Shown here: positions 18,391 to 27,205 of the stretch, one piece after another
Layout: each line of letters starts with the position of its first letter
How positions within the stretch are numbered: position 1 is the stretch's first letter
Source: a bacterium
GTDB taxonomy: Bacteria; SZUA-182; DTGQ01
Direction: 5' to 3'
DNA: 64,000 nt
Assembly: GCA_040755755.1 (NCBI GenBank)
Contig: JBFLZW010000033.1
Coordinates: 62,001-126,000 of the forward strand
The notes under the pieces: generated by a model
Database searches by the model: none
What the model was told of the DNA's origin: nothing
The model's input: only the letters and a program-made list of their open reading frames with translations
Position numbers and translations under genes: made by a program

Positions 18391-18579
18391 TATCTGCGAA
18401 AGATCCTTGGGCAGGCTGACGGCCCCAATATCGCAACTCTGCTGGCCATTCTGCCCAGGGATTATCTCAACGTGGTTCAGACCCTCCTTGGCTATTATGC
18501 AGAGCAGGAGCCGCGAGACAGAAATCAGGGCGCAGAACAAAAGCCTGCCGGCAATATTCCAGTCCTCTTGAGAAACTGA
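18391..18579 (+). pseudogene. In-frame C-terminal remainder of the LysRS-like gene, after the TAA
   Basis: The frame of the preceding gene stays open for 62 more codons and ends with TGA at 18577-18579. The sequence YLRKILGQADGPNIATLLAI followed by LPRDYLNVV matches the extreme C-terminus of class I LysRS (family pattern ...YRLLLGKERGPRLASFLAALDR.FV). Adding it gives about 505 residues, the normal family length. The stop is thus likely a point mutation, a sequencing error, or a readthrough site. No ribosome site would allow independent translation. Confidence 0.7.
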
Positions 18580-18610
18580 CTCAAGGGCAAAACACACGAG
18601 GAGGGAGCTT

Positions 18611-19450
18611 ATGAAGAAACTGATGTATTACTTCTGGCCGGTGCTACTCATCATCCTTATTCTGGGCTGCCAGAAGGAAAGCGAACAGGGTTCATACCCT
18701 GGCCAGAGAGGACAGGATTTCTCTCTCGAAAGGGTGAAGAAGGCCGGTGTCCTGTTGTGGGGGGCTGATGTGATCGGCGGAGTTCCCTACGTTTACCAGG
18801 ATCCTAACAGGCCGGGCATGTATGTCGGCTTTGAAATGGACATAGCCGAGGCCATTGCCCGGCATCTGGGAGTAAGACAGAAATTAGTCATCAAGGCATG
18901 GGATAACCTTATTCCGGAACTGCAAAAGGAGAGCTTCGACATAGCCATGAACGGTATCGAGGATACCGAAGACCGAAGAAAACTGGTTCTTTTTTCAGAA
19001 CCTTACTTTGTCTACTCTCAGCAGATCACTGTTAGACAAGAGACCGAGGGGATCACTACCCTGGAAGATCTGCGGGGGAAAAAGGTAGCCACCCTGTCCG
19101 GCACAGCGGCTGAGGACCTTTTGCGCAGAGAGGCCGGAATCGAAGTGACGATCAATCCGGAAATCATCTACAGCTACCGGGATCTGGAAGATGGCCGGGT
19201 GGATGCGGTTCTCCTTGATAAACCTATTGCCGTAGCCTACGGTGCCACAAACCCGAAATTGAAAAATGTCGGAGAGTCTTTTGAAGAAGGCACCTATGTA
19301 ATTGCCGTGCGCAGGGAGGATAAAGCACTCCTCGATGCTGTTAATGCTGCCTTGAAGAGTATGAAGGAGAGCGGTGAACTGGCAAAGATTTTTCAGCGAT
19401 GGGGTATCATGGATGAGCATCAGAAGCGGATCGGAATCAGTGCAAAATGA
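18611..19450 (+). CDS. Periplasmic amino-acid-binding lipoprotein (SBP_bac_3 family)
   Basis: A 279-residue lipoprotein. The lipobox LILGC places the lipidated Cys at residue 19. The mature domain is a family 3 solute-binding protein: GVLLWGADVIGGVPYVYQD, then GFEMDIAEAIARHLG, FDIAMNGIEDTEDR and LEDLRGKKVATLSGT. Such proteins bind polar amino acids or opines. No permease or ATPase gene is nearby, so a sensory role (handing ligand to the kinase encoded at 20912) is plausible but inferred. GAGGAGGGA lies 6 bases before the ATG. The gene ends in an ATGA overlap with the next. Confidence 0.9.
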   Translation: MKKLMYYFWPVLLIILILGCQKESEQGSYPGQRGQDFSLERVKKAGVLLWGADVIGGVPYVYQDPNRPGMYVGFEMDIAEAIARHLGVRQKLVIKAWDNLIPELQKESFDIAMNGIEDTEDRRKLVLFSEPYFVYSQQITVRQETEGITTLEDLRGKKVATLSGTAAEDLLRREAGIEVTINPEIIYSYRDLEDGRVDAVLLDKPIAVAYGATNPKLKNVGESFEEGTYVIAVRREDKALLDAVNAALKSMKESGELAKIFQRWGIMDEHQKRIGISAK

Positions 19451-20889
19451 GCAGCATATACGGAAACCTGATCAATAATGCCATTTCGAGCCAGGGGATC
19501 CCCCATGAAGTAATCTCGCCGGTGACCGGCACATCTCTTGGCATTGTACCTTTAGCCACACGAGAAATCATTGGTCAGGCACTCTCGACCTTTGCCGGAC
19601 AGCCGCCTGTGCTGCCGAAAAAGGAAGTCTTTGCCTTTCTTCAGCGGCTGAAAGAGCAGCTTCTGCTCAGGCAGGACCTTTTGCTGGAGAAAACCTGCCT
19701 TGAAACCGGCTTTGTGGTCCGGGACAGCAGGGAAATCGTCAACAGTTCGATAGAGTTTTTGCAGGATTTCGAGATTTACGTTCAGGACAAAGCTTTCAGG
19801 GAGCAGATCATCAGGCATTCCTATTCGTGCGTGTCCAAACGGGACATCCGGGTAACCCAGCGCCCTTTTCGCTGCGTGGCGGCAGTTGTTCCGCAAAACG
19901 CATCCCTTTCACTCAGTATTATCATCATCGCCTCGGCCCTGTATGCCGGATCGCGCGTTATCCTGCGGCCTTCACTGCAGAACGGTCCAACCGGCTCACT
20001 TCTGGCCGAAGCGATTGCCATGAGCGATCCGCCGCCGTCACGGATCATTATCGTTAATTGCCTGGCCAGGGATTTTATCGATGCCTGCTGTGCTTCGGAA
20101 TCTGTGGACCTGATTCATTATATCGGAAGCAATCAGTATGCCCAGCCGGTTTTCATGCAGACATTTGAGGCCGGAAAAGTCTGCATCCTTGACGGCCAGG
20201 GCAACGGCCTTCTCTACCTGGATGATACCTATCCCAGGGAAGATGCGGTTCGGATTATCGGCCAGGGAGCTACCCGTTATAATGGAGAGACCTGTACCTC
20301 CATTAATGGTGTTTTAACTAAGGATACGATATACCGGCAGGTCAGAGATGCCCTGGTCGATTATTTCCAGACCTTGCGGATGGGAAATCCTCAGGATCCC
20401 GAGATTCAGATCGGCCCGCTTTTCAGTGAGAAGCAGGCACTGATGCTGCAAAGGGCTATTCGGGAAACACCCGGAGCCAGGATTTTGTGCGGCGGCGATG
20501 TCGAGGGAGCATATTTCAGACCGGCAGTAGTGGAAGGGATCAGTCCTCATGATCCCATCGTTCGTGAGGGAGTGTTCGGGCCGGTCATCTGGATCCGGAG
20601 TGTGACTGAGGACAGCCTGTGGGACTGGCTGGAAGGAAACCAGTTTCCTCTCAGTGATACGATCCTGAGTACTGACGGCGATCTCATCCGCTCTTTTGCC
20701 GTAAATTCCAGGGCAGCCAGGATTTGCGTCAATGAAGATCCATCGGTGGAGTCCATGTTTGAACCCTGGGGCGGATATCCTCCCAGCGGGCTGAATCCCG
20801 TGTCGGTCTGGATAGAAAAGTACCGGCAGACGTTCCAACTGGACGGCAGGCTGAGGGAAATAATGACCATTCCGTTTTCAGGAGAGTAG
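19447..20889 (+). CDS. Aldehyde dehydrogenase-superfamily protein with atypical active site
   Basis: A 480-residue protein of the NAD(P)-dependent aldehyde dehydrogenase fold. The catalytic Cys lies in YNGETCTSING (about residue 284) and the oxyanion Asn in VVPQNASLS. The usual general-base Glu of the LELGGK motif is absent: the aligned segment reads ILDGQGNG. The cofactor-binding KPSE is RPSL. This suggests altered chemistry (such as thioester or acyl transfer) or a non-catalytic binding role. Substrate is unknown. It overlaps the upstream lipoprotein gene by 4 bp and precedes the kinase by 22 bp, so it belongs to this signalling operon. Confidence 0.82.
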   Translation: MSSIYGNLINNAISSQGIPHEVISPVTGTSLGIVPLATREIIGQALSTFAGQPPVLPKKEVFAFLQRLKEQLLLRQDLLLEKTCLETGFVVRDSREIVNSSIEFLQDFEIYVQDKAFREQIIRHSYSCVSKRDIRVTQRPFRCVAAVVPQNASLSLSIIIIASALYAGSRVILRPSLQNGPTGSLLAEAIAMSDPPPSRIIIVNCLARDFIDACCASESVDLIHYIGSNQYAQPVFMQTFEAGKVCILDGQGNGLLYLDDTYPREDAVRIIGQGATRYNGETCTSINGVLTKDTIYRQVRDALVDYFQTLRMGNPQDPEIQIGPLFSEKQALMLQRAIRETPGARILCGGDVEGAYFRPAVVEGISPHDPIVREGVFGPVIWIRSVTEDSLWDWLEGNQFPLSDTILSTDGDLIRSFAVNSRAARICVNEDPSVESMFEPWGGYPPSGLNPVSVWIEKYRQTFQLDGRLREIMTIPFSGE

Positions 20890-20911
20890 CGGTCAGTTCT
20901 GAAAGGCAGCC

Positions 20912-22801
20912 ATGAAAAAAATTACTTCCTTCTCAATAAGAGGCAAGATGATAGCCATGGTGGCCGGATCTCTCCTTCTGGCCATACTGTCTGCCGCTTA
21001 TATGATCAGGGGCCTGGTTTACCAGAATATTGTGGATCAGAAGATGACAACTGCGGAGATCCTCACCGCCTCACTGGTCCACGATATCAAATATGAATAT
21101 GACCTTCGGCTCGGAGACCCGGAAGGTTTCAAGGACATTGTCAGAAAATATATGACCTACCATCGAATTATCAAGTCCATTTCCCTGTATGATAGTAAGT
21201 ATACTAACCGGGCGGATTCTGATCCGGAGAATGAAGGGACAGTCACCCGGGACGAGGATCTGATCAGAGCCATTAACCTGGCCAGACCCAGCCTTAAGAT
21301 TACCCGGTTTGACCGGACGAGGCTTGGCATCCGCTCCATTTTTCCTATCCTTCGGGGTTCCAGGGTTATTGCCGCCATTGAGATGCATATTTCCATCAAG
21401 GACATTGAGGCCATCATGACAGCTATCGACCGGCGGATCATCACCATTTTGGTCTTTACGATCATGGGAGCCAGTATCGCTTTGTATATCCTGTTGCGCA
21501 GGGTAATCCTCCAGCGGCTCAGCCGGTTGATGGAAGTAACCCGGCTGATTGCAGCCGGAAATTATAATATTCAGGTCAGTGATATCCACAGCGATGAGCT
21601 GGGGCAACTGGCCCAGGCATTTAACCATATGACCCTCGAGCTGAAAAAATCGAAGCGGGAAATCGAGGACTACAACCAGCATCTGGAATCCAAGGTGCAG
21701 GAGGCAACTGCTCAACTCAACAAAGCTTACGAGGATCTCAAGAACACCCAGAGCCAGCTTGTTCTGAATGAGAAGATGGCCTCTCTTGGTGTTCTTATTG
21801 CCGGAATAGCACATGAGATCAATACTCCGGTTGGAGCTATCAATAATGTGGCCAGGAATCTCGAACATCGGATTACTTCTCTTCCCCAGGCGCTTGAATC
21901 CTTCAAAAAGGACCAGAACGTACCTGCCGATAACCTGGTTGAGTGCTTTCAGGACCTGATCCGGGTCTCGGCCAATGGCCCGCAGGTTGCCACCTTTCAG
22001 GAGATACGCAGGGTAGAAAACCTCTTGAAGGAACAGGGTATCGCGAACTACCGGGGAACGGCCGGAACCCTGGCCAAGTTCAACTTTATGGACCCGGACA
22101 AGGTCAGGCGGTTTGCTGATCTTTTTAAGAACTCTTCTCTTTTCTCCCTCCTGGAATCCATAGGAAGTATCTCGCAGGCTACCAGGATCGTCCAGACAAG
22201 TTCCCGGAAGATCGAGGAGATTGTTCGGGCGCTCAAGTACTATGCCTATACTGATAAGGACAGAATTGAAATGACCCAATTGAACGAGTCGGTCAATACT
22301 GCCCTGGTCCTGTTGAACAACAGGCTGAAACACAGGGTGACGGTGACTTCGGAATTTGACCCGGATCTGCCGGAGATACCCTGCACCAGCGAGGTCCATC
22401 AGATATGGACCAATCTTCTGAACAATGCCTGTGATGCTATCGATGCCATGGGCGATGGCTGGGAAGGAAAAATTGCCGTTTGCACCCGCAGGATGAATGA
22501 TCGAATTGCAGTTACGGTAACTGACAACGGGATCGGGATTCTGGAAGACAAGATAGGAAGAATATTCGATCCCTTCTTTACCACCAAGGATATTGGCAAG
22601 GGGACCGGCCTTGGATTGTCGATTGTCTCCGGTATCATCAAAAAGCACAAAGGAGCGGTTCGCGTGGAAAGCAGACGTGGTCATACGGTTTTTGAAATCA
22701 CCTTTCCGATCAAGGCTGAATCATCAGTGCCTGAATCCGAGCAGCCTGGAGAGAAACAGGAAGAAACGGTGAAGGAGGAGGCTTTGAGCAATGCCTACTG
22801 A
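20912..22801 (+). CDS. Membrane sensor histidine kinase with HAMP and extended DHp region
   Basis: A 629-residue kinase: TM1 (about 13-32), a periplasmic sensor of about 140 residues, TM2 (about 175-197), HAMP (198-250), coiled coil, phosphoacceptor His 301 in GIAHEINTPVGAI, and a HATPase with NNACDAIDA, DNGIGI, FDPFFTTK and GKGTGLGLSI. The distance from His 301 to the N-box is about 200 residues instead of about 110, indicating an insertion in the DHp helices. The last 11 bp overlap the next gene, whose receiver is the obvious partner. Ligand input could come from the 18611 lipoprotein (inference). Confidence 0.92.
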   Translation: MKKITSFSIRGKMIAMVAGSLLLAILSAAYMIRGLVYQNIVDQKMTTAEILTASLVHDIKYEYDLRLGDPEGFKDIVRKYMTYHRIIKSISLYDSKYTNRADSDPENEGTVTRDEDLIRAINLARPSLKITRFDRTRLGIRSIFPILRGSRVIAAIEMHISIKDIEAIMTAIDRRIITILVFTIMGASIALYILLRRVILQRLSRLMEVTRLIAAGNYNIQVSDIHSDELGQLAQAFNHMTLELKKSKREIEDYNQHLESKVQEATAQLNKAYEDLKNTQSQLVLNEKMASLGVLIAGIAHEINTPVGAINNVARNLEHRITSLPQALESFKKDQNVPADNLVECFQDLIRVSANGPQVATFQEIRRVENLLKEQGIANYRGTAGTLAKFNFMDPDKVRRFADLFKNSSLFSLLESIGSISQATRIVQTSSRKIEEIVRALKYYAYTDKDRIEMTQLNESVNTALVLLNNRLKHRVTVTSEFDPDLPEIPCTSEVHQIWTNLLNNACDAIDAMGDGWEGKIAVCTRRMNDRIAVTVTDNGIGILEDKIGRIFDPFFTTKDIGKGTGLGLSIVSGIIKKHKGAVRVESRRGHTVFEITFPIKAESSVPESEQPGEKQEETVKEEALSNAY

Positions 22802-25118
22802 AAATGGCATGGATATAGATAACGCTCCACAATCTGACCCCGTAGAGCAACTGGTCATCTGTGTGGATGATGACCAGAATTTCCTGAAATCATTGGAGTT
22901 TTTCCTTCCGGAAAGAATCAATCAGGAAACGGATGGGCAGGTCTGGTACCGGTTTCTTTTTTTTGACAATCCCTTCAGTTTTCTCGATACACTCAGGGAA
23001 CTGGTGGAAAACCGGGAAACGGTGGCTATGGTTATCAGTGACCAGAAAATGCCCCTTATGAAAGGAATAGAGCTCCTGGCTGAGGTTAAAAAGATTTCCC
23101 GGCAGAGCATCCGGGTTCTCCTGACCGGCTATGCCGGGATGGAATCAGCCATTATGGCTATCAATGAAAACCTGCTGGATAAGTACCTCACCAAGCCAAT
23201 AGAGGATGAGCATGACTTCATTATCAGCATCAGGCACCTGCTCCAGAAATTCCGGATGCAGGGCACAATTACCGCCCAGGCCAGGATTATTCATGAACTG
23301 TACCAGTTTGCCAACGTCCTGAACGGGATTGAGGATTTTCAAAAGACCCTGGACTACATTGTCTCCTTCACCGAAGAAATGCTGAAATGCCAGCGGATAT
23401 CCATAATGCTTGACGAGGGCGGCCTGCTTCGGATCAAAGCATCACGGGGCGTTCCGGAAGAGGTAGTCAATTCAACCAGCATACCGATCGGAGAGCGGAT
23501 ATCGGGTGAGGTTTTTCGGTCTAAAAAGGCGATTCTGGCCAAAAGCCTCGATCAGGTCCCATATCTCGACGGCATGGTTGAAGTCAATGCCCGGTCCTTC
23601 ATCAGTATACCCATTCTTCTGGTCGGCCTGACTTCGGGAGATCAGCCCCTTGGAGTGATCAACGTTACCTGGAAAGAGGATAATCTCTCCTTTACCGAAA
23701 ATGATCTGGAGATACTGACCTATATCGCCAATACGGCATCCATTGCCATCCATAACCAGATCAACCGCATCCGGCTTCAGAGGGCTTATGTCGAAACCAG
23801 GACCCAGGCAGCAGCGCTTGAATATCAGTCCATGCACAATACCCTGACCGGGCTCCCGAACCGGAACATGCTCAAAGACCGGATGCGGGAGGCTATTGTG
23901 GCCGGACAGGGCGAAGGAAAGCCATTTGGACTGCTTATCATGGATCTGAACCGGTTCAAGGAGATCAACGATACCCTCGGCCATAACAGTGGTGACATTC
24001 TGCTCCAGCAGATCGGACAAAGACTGCGGGAAATACTGCCGGAACAGAACCTTCTGGCCCATCTGGGCGGCGATGAATTCGCCGTGCTGCTGCCGGGCGC
24101 AGATTTGGAGAGAGCAACCCGGGTTGCACACTGTATTCTTCAGAATTTCAGGCAGCCATTTATCCTTGAAGGATTATCGCTGGAAGTCAGTATGGGCATT
24201 GGCCTGACTCTCTATCCCGAACACGGAGAAGATGTCAACCTTCTCATCCAGAGGGCTGATGTAGCCATGTATCTGGCCAAGAATAGCGGGAGCGGCTACT
24301 CTATTTATGACCCCGGACGTGATCAGTACAATCACCGCCGCCTGGCCATGGTCGGCGGACTGCGCCGGGCTATCGACAATAATGAACTGGTTCTGTATTA
24401 TCAGCCCAAAATAGACATCGAGACCGGCCATATTTCCGGTGTGGAGGCGCTGGTACGCTGGCAGCATCCCCAGTATGGTTTTATGCCTCCTGACCAGTTT
24501 ATCCAGTTGGCTGAGCAGACTGACCTGATCGGGCCGCTGACCCTGTGGGTGCTGAATGAAGCACTGCGCCAATGCAGCCGGTTGTGCAGCCAGGGCCTGA
24601 ACCTCACCATGGCAGTCAACCTGTCCGCGCGAAACCTCCAGGACGAGAATTTTCCCGACCAGGTAAAGAGCCTGATCGAAAAATGGGATATAAGGCCGGA
24701 CCTCCTGGAACTCGAAATCACCGAAAGCACTGTCATGGCCAATCCGGAGCTGGCCATGTCCATTCTCAACCGCCTGAGTGACATGGGCATTTGTCTGGCC
24801 ATTGACGATTTTGGCACCGGCCATTCTTCTCTGGCCTATGTCAAGAGATTACCTGTTCATGAGATCAAGATCGATAAATCCTTTGTCATGAGCATGGGAG
24901 TGAACAGCAGCGATGTCATGATCGTGAATACCGCCATCGACCTGGGTCATAATCTTGGGCTTTCCGTGGTGGCCGAGGGAGTTGAAAATAGAGAAACATA
25001 CGATCGCCTGGCCACGCTTGGCTGCAATGTGGCTCAAGGGTATTTTATGAGCCGCCCCCTTTCGGCAGACCATCTTATGAGATGGATAAACGAGTCGCCC
25101 TGGGGCCTGAAAAGTTAA
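22791..25118 (+). CDS. Response regulator REC-GAF-GGDEF-EAL, c-di-GMP turnover
   Basis: A 775-residue protein. It has a receiver domain (about 18-150) with phosphoacceptor Asp 84 in VISDQKMPL and a GAF domain (about 165-330). A GGDEF domain follows with intact HLGGDEFAVLL (about 425) but no RxxD inhibitory site five residues upstream. The EAL domain has intact GVEALVRW, DDFGTGHSSL and KIDKSFV motifs. It should both make and degrade cyclic-di-GMP, gated by phosphorylation from the preceding kinase. The start ATG overlaps the kinase gene by 11 bp with GGAGGAGG just upstream, indicating translational coupling. Confidence 0.95.
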   Translation: MPTENGMDIDNAPQSDPVEQLVICVDDDQNFLKSLEFFLPERINQETDGQVWYRFLFFDNPFSFLDTLRELVENRETVAMVISDQKMPLMKGIELLAEVKKISRQSIRVLLTGYAGMESAIMAINENLLDKYLTKPIEDEHDFIISIRHLLQKFRMQGTITAQARIIHELYQFANVLNGIEDFQKTLDYIVSFTEEMLKCQRISIMLDEGGLLRIKASRGVPEEVVNSTSIPIGERISGEVFRSKKAILAKSLDQVPYLDGMVEVNARSFISIPILLVGLTSGDQPLGVINVTWKEDNLSFTENDLEILTYIANTASIAIHNQINRIRLQRAYVETRTQAAALEYQSMHNTLTGLPNRNMLKDRMREAIVAGQGEGKPFGLLIMDLNRFKEINDTLGHNSGDILLQQIGQRLREILPEQNLLAHLGGDEFAVLLPGADLERATRVAHCILQNFRQPFILEGLSLEVSMGIGLTLYPEHGEDVNLLIQRADVAMYLAKNSGSGYSIYDPGRDQYNHRRLAMVGGLRRAIDNNELVLYYQPKIDIETGHISGVEALVRWQHPQYGFMPPDQFIQLAEQTDLIGPLTLWVLNEALRQCSRLCSQGLNLTMAVNLSARNLQDENFPDQVKSLIEKWDIRPDLLELEITESTVMANPELAMSILNRLSDMGICLAIDDFGTGHSSLAYVKRLPVHEIKIDKSFVMSMGVNSSDVMIVNTAIDLGHNLGLSVVAEGVENRETYDRLATLGCNVAQGYFMSRPLSADHLMRWINESPWGLKS

Positions 25119-25131
25119 GGTATCTTTCACC

Positions 25132-27114
25132 ATGCAGAAGATTTCCCGAAACGAGCTTATTGTCAAAATCAAAGAAGATATTCCTACTTTGCCCATAATT
25201 GTAACCCGCATTCTGAACATCGTTCTGGATGACAAAAGCTCTGTCAAAGACCTTACCGAGGTTGTCCGGGTAGACCAGGCCCTGGTTTCCAAGGTGCTGA
25301 GAGTAGTCAATTCCGCGGCTTATGCATTGCGGGAAAAGGTCAGTACGGTAGATCATGCCATGACCATACTTGGCTACGATGCCCTCAAGAAGCTGTTTTT
25401 ATGCTTCTCGGTATTCGATAACCTGGCCCAGGAGAACAAGGCCGGCTACCTTTTCCCGAAATCCCAGTTCTGGTGCCATTCTCTGGCTGTGGCTACGGTA
25501 GCGAAAAGCATTGCCTCGCTGATCAAATACCCTAATCCTGATGAGGCCTATGTAGCCGGTCTTTTGCACGATGTGGGCAAGATCATCATCGAGCAGATCA
25601 TGGTTGATGAGTATCTTGCCTACATGAAGAATTTGAATATGAACCCGGACATGTCTCTGCACTTCGAGGAAGAAAACCTGTCGGTTAATCATGCTGAAGT
25701 CGGCAAACTGGCTTTTGAAAAGTGGAACCTTCCTCCGGCTTTGCAGAAAGCTGTCGAGCTGCATCATGGCCCGGAAAAAGGCCATGTGGACATCCATGAG
25801 CTGGCAGCTATCGTTTCCGTGGCTGACTTTATCTGCTGGACCCAGGCCCTTGGCTCATTCAACTTCTTTTTTCATCCCACACTCAATCCCGAAGTGGAAA
25901 AGATCGTTAATCTGAATACTTTAAAGATTGAACCGATCCTGGACGAGATGAACAGGGAAGTGGCCCTGAATGCCAAGATATTCAACCTCCAGATAAACGA
26001 CCTGAAGGGATTCAGAGAGGCTCTCCAAAAGGCGAATCTTGAACTGGGAAGAATTAATTCACTGTACGACGATACCAGAAAGAGACTGGAAAAACATATC
26101 CATGAGCTGAACACCCTGAACACGATTACCTATAAAGCGCGGGAGACTCTGAAACCATCCGAAATCATCCAGAATGCTCTTCAGGGGGTAAAAGAAGGTC
26201 TTGGTTTTCCCCGGCTTATCTGGTTTTCCGTGGACCCGCAGAAAAAAATGATCATTCCCCAGGCATCCTGCGGCGAGTTTCCCGACAATACACCTCTTAC
26301 AACCCTGGGCCTGTCTTGGGATGACGAGATCGGGGCTCTCCTGTCCACCTCTATCCGGGATAAAAAAATCCTTCATCTGAAAAATGGTCAGAGTGAATCG
26401 GTGCCTGAGATTAACTTCCTGAAGGCGTTGCAAAGCAGCAACACACTGCTGGTCCCAATCAGGACTGATCAAAAAGTTAACGATCTGCTCCTGATCGATA
26501 ATCATGATAACAGTGTGGCCATCTCCTCCGATACGATCAAAGTAATCGAGATTCTGGCCCTGAATCTGGGAATGGCCCTGGAAAATGCCAAACTGTTTCA
26601 GTGCACCGCTCAGATGGCGGTAATTGATTCCCTGACCGAAGTCTATAACCGGCGTCAACTGGATTCCTCATTGAGCAACGAGGTGAACAGATCGGCCCGC
26701 TTTCAGCAAATATTTTCGATCGCTCTCTTTGATATCGATCACTTCAAAGAGGTTAACGACACCTATGGTCATCCGGTGGGTGATCTTGTCTTGAAGGATG
26801 TATCTGCAATTATTAAAAGCAACTCCAGGAATATCGATATCGTCGGAAGACTCGGGGGCGACGAATTTTTAGTTATTCTGCCCAATACGGAGATACAGGG
26901 GGCTCTCACCTTTGCTGAACGGGTCCGGGTCATCGTGGAAAGATACGGACTACTCAGGCAGAAAAATTTCCCCAAATGCCAGATCACGCTCAGCATTGGA
27001 CTGGCGTCATTCAATAACGCCATGGATACACCTGAAAGGCTTTTGAATAAAGCGGATAAGGCTCTCTATCAGTCCAAGCAGAAAAGAAATAAAGTCACCG
27101 TGTATCGGGAATAG
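25132..27114 (+). CDS. HDOD-GAF-GGDEF protein, probable diguanylate cyclase
   Basis: A 660-residue protein. An HDOD domain (about 10-215) retains the HD signature GLLHDVGK (about 145). A coiled coil (about 265-325) and a GAF domain (about 330-490) follow. The GGDEF domain carries GRLGGDEFLVIL and an intact inhibitory site RNID five residues upstream, so product inhibition is expected. It lies 13 bp after the GGDEF-EAL gene and probably ends the operon. HDOD proteins generally act in signal relay rather than as hydrolases. No terminator is evident in the 90 bp before the convergent DUF499 gene. Confidence 0.94.
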   Translation: MQKISRNELIVKIKEDIPTLPIIVTRILNIVLDDKSSVKDLTEVVRVDQALVSKVLRVVNSAAYALREKVSTVDHAMTILGYDALKKLFLCFSVFDNLAQENKAGYLFPKSQFWCHSLAVATVAKSIASLIKYPNPDEAYVAGLLHDVGKIIIEQIMVDEYLAYMKNLNMNPDMSLHFEEENLSVNHAEVGKLAFEKWNLPPALQKAVELHHGPEKGHVDIHELAAIVSVADFICWTQALGSFNFFFHPTLNPEVEKIVNLNTLKIEPILDEMNREVALNAKIFNLQINDLKGFREALQKANLELGRINSLYDDTRKRLEKHIHELNTLNTITYKARETLKPSEIIQNALQGVKEGLGFPRLIWFSVDPQKKMIIPQASCGEFPDNTPLTTLGLSWDDEIGALLSTSIRDKKILHLKNGQSESVPEINFLKALQSSNTLLVPIRTDQKVNDLLLIDNHDNSVAISSDTIKVIEILALNLGMALENAKLFQCTAQMAVIDSLTEVYNRRQLDSSLSNEVNRSARFQQIFSIALFDIDHFKEVNDTYGHPVGDLVLKDVSAIIKSNSRNIDIVGRLGGDEFLVILPNTEIQGALTFAERVRVIVERYGLLRQKNFPKCQITLSIGLASFNNAMDTPERLLNKADKALYQSKQKRNKVTVYRE

Positions 27115-27205
27115 AAGATAAAATCCAAACAAATTACTTTATTTTAGGTTCAAGGCAGATAATTTTCGGGTTTTGGTCCTCTCCGCCGCGTGTCTTCAGA
27201 GCCCC

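Noticed and set aside
21071-22684. 537-codon frame antisense to the histidine kinase
   Set aside because: The plus strand encodes a complete kinase with all motifs, so this is a long shadow frame.
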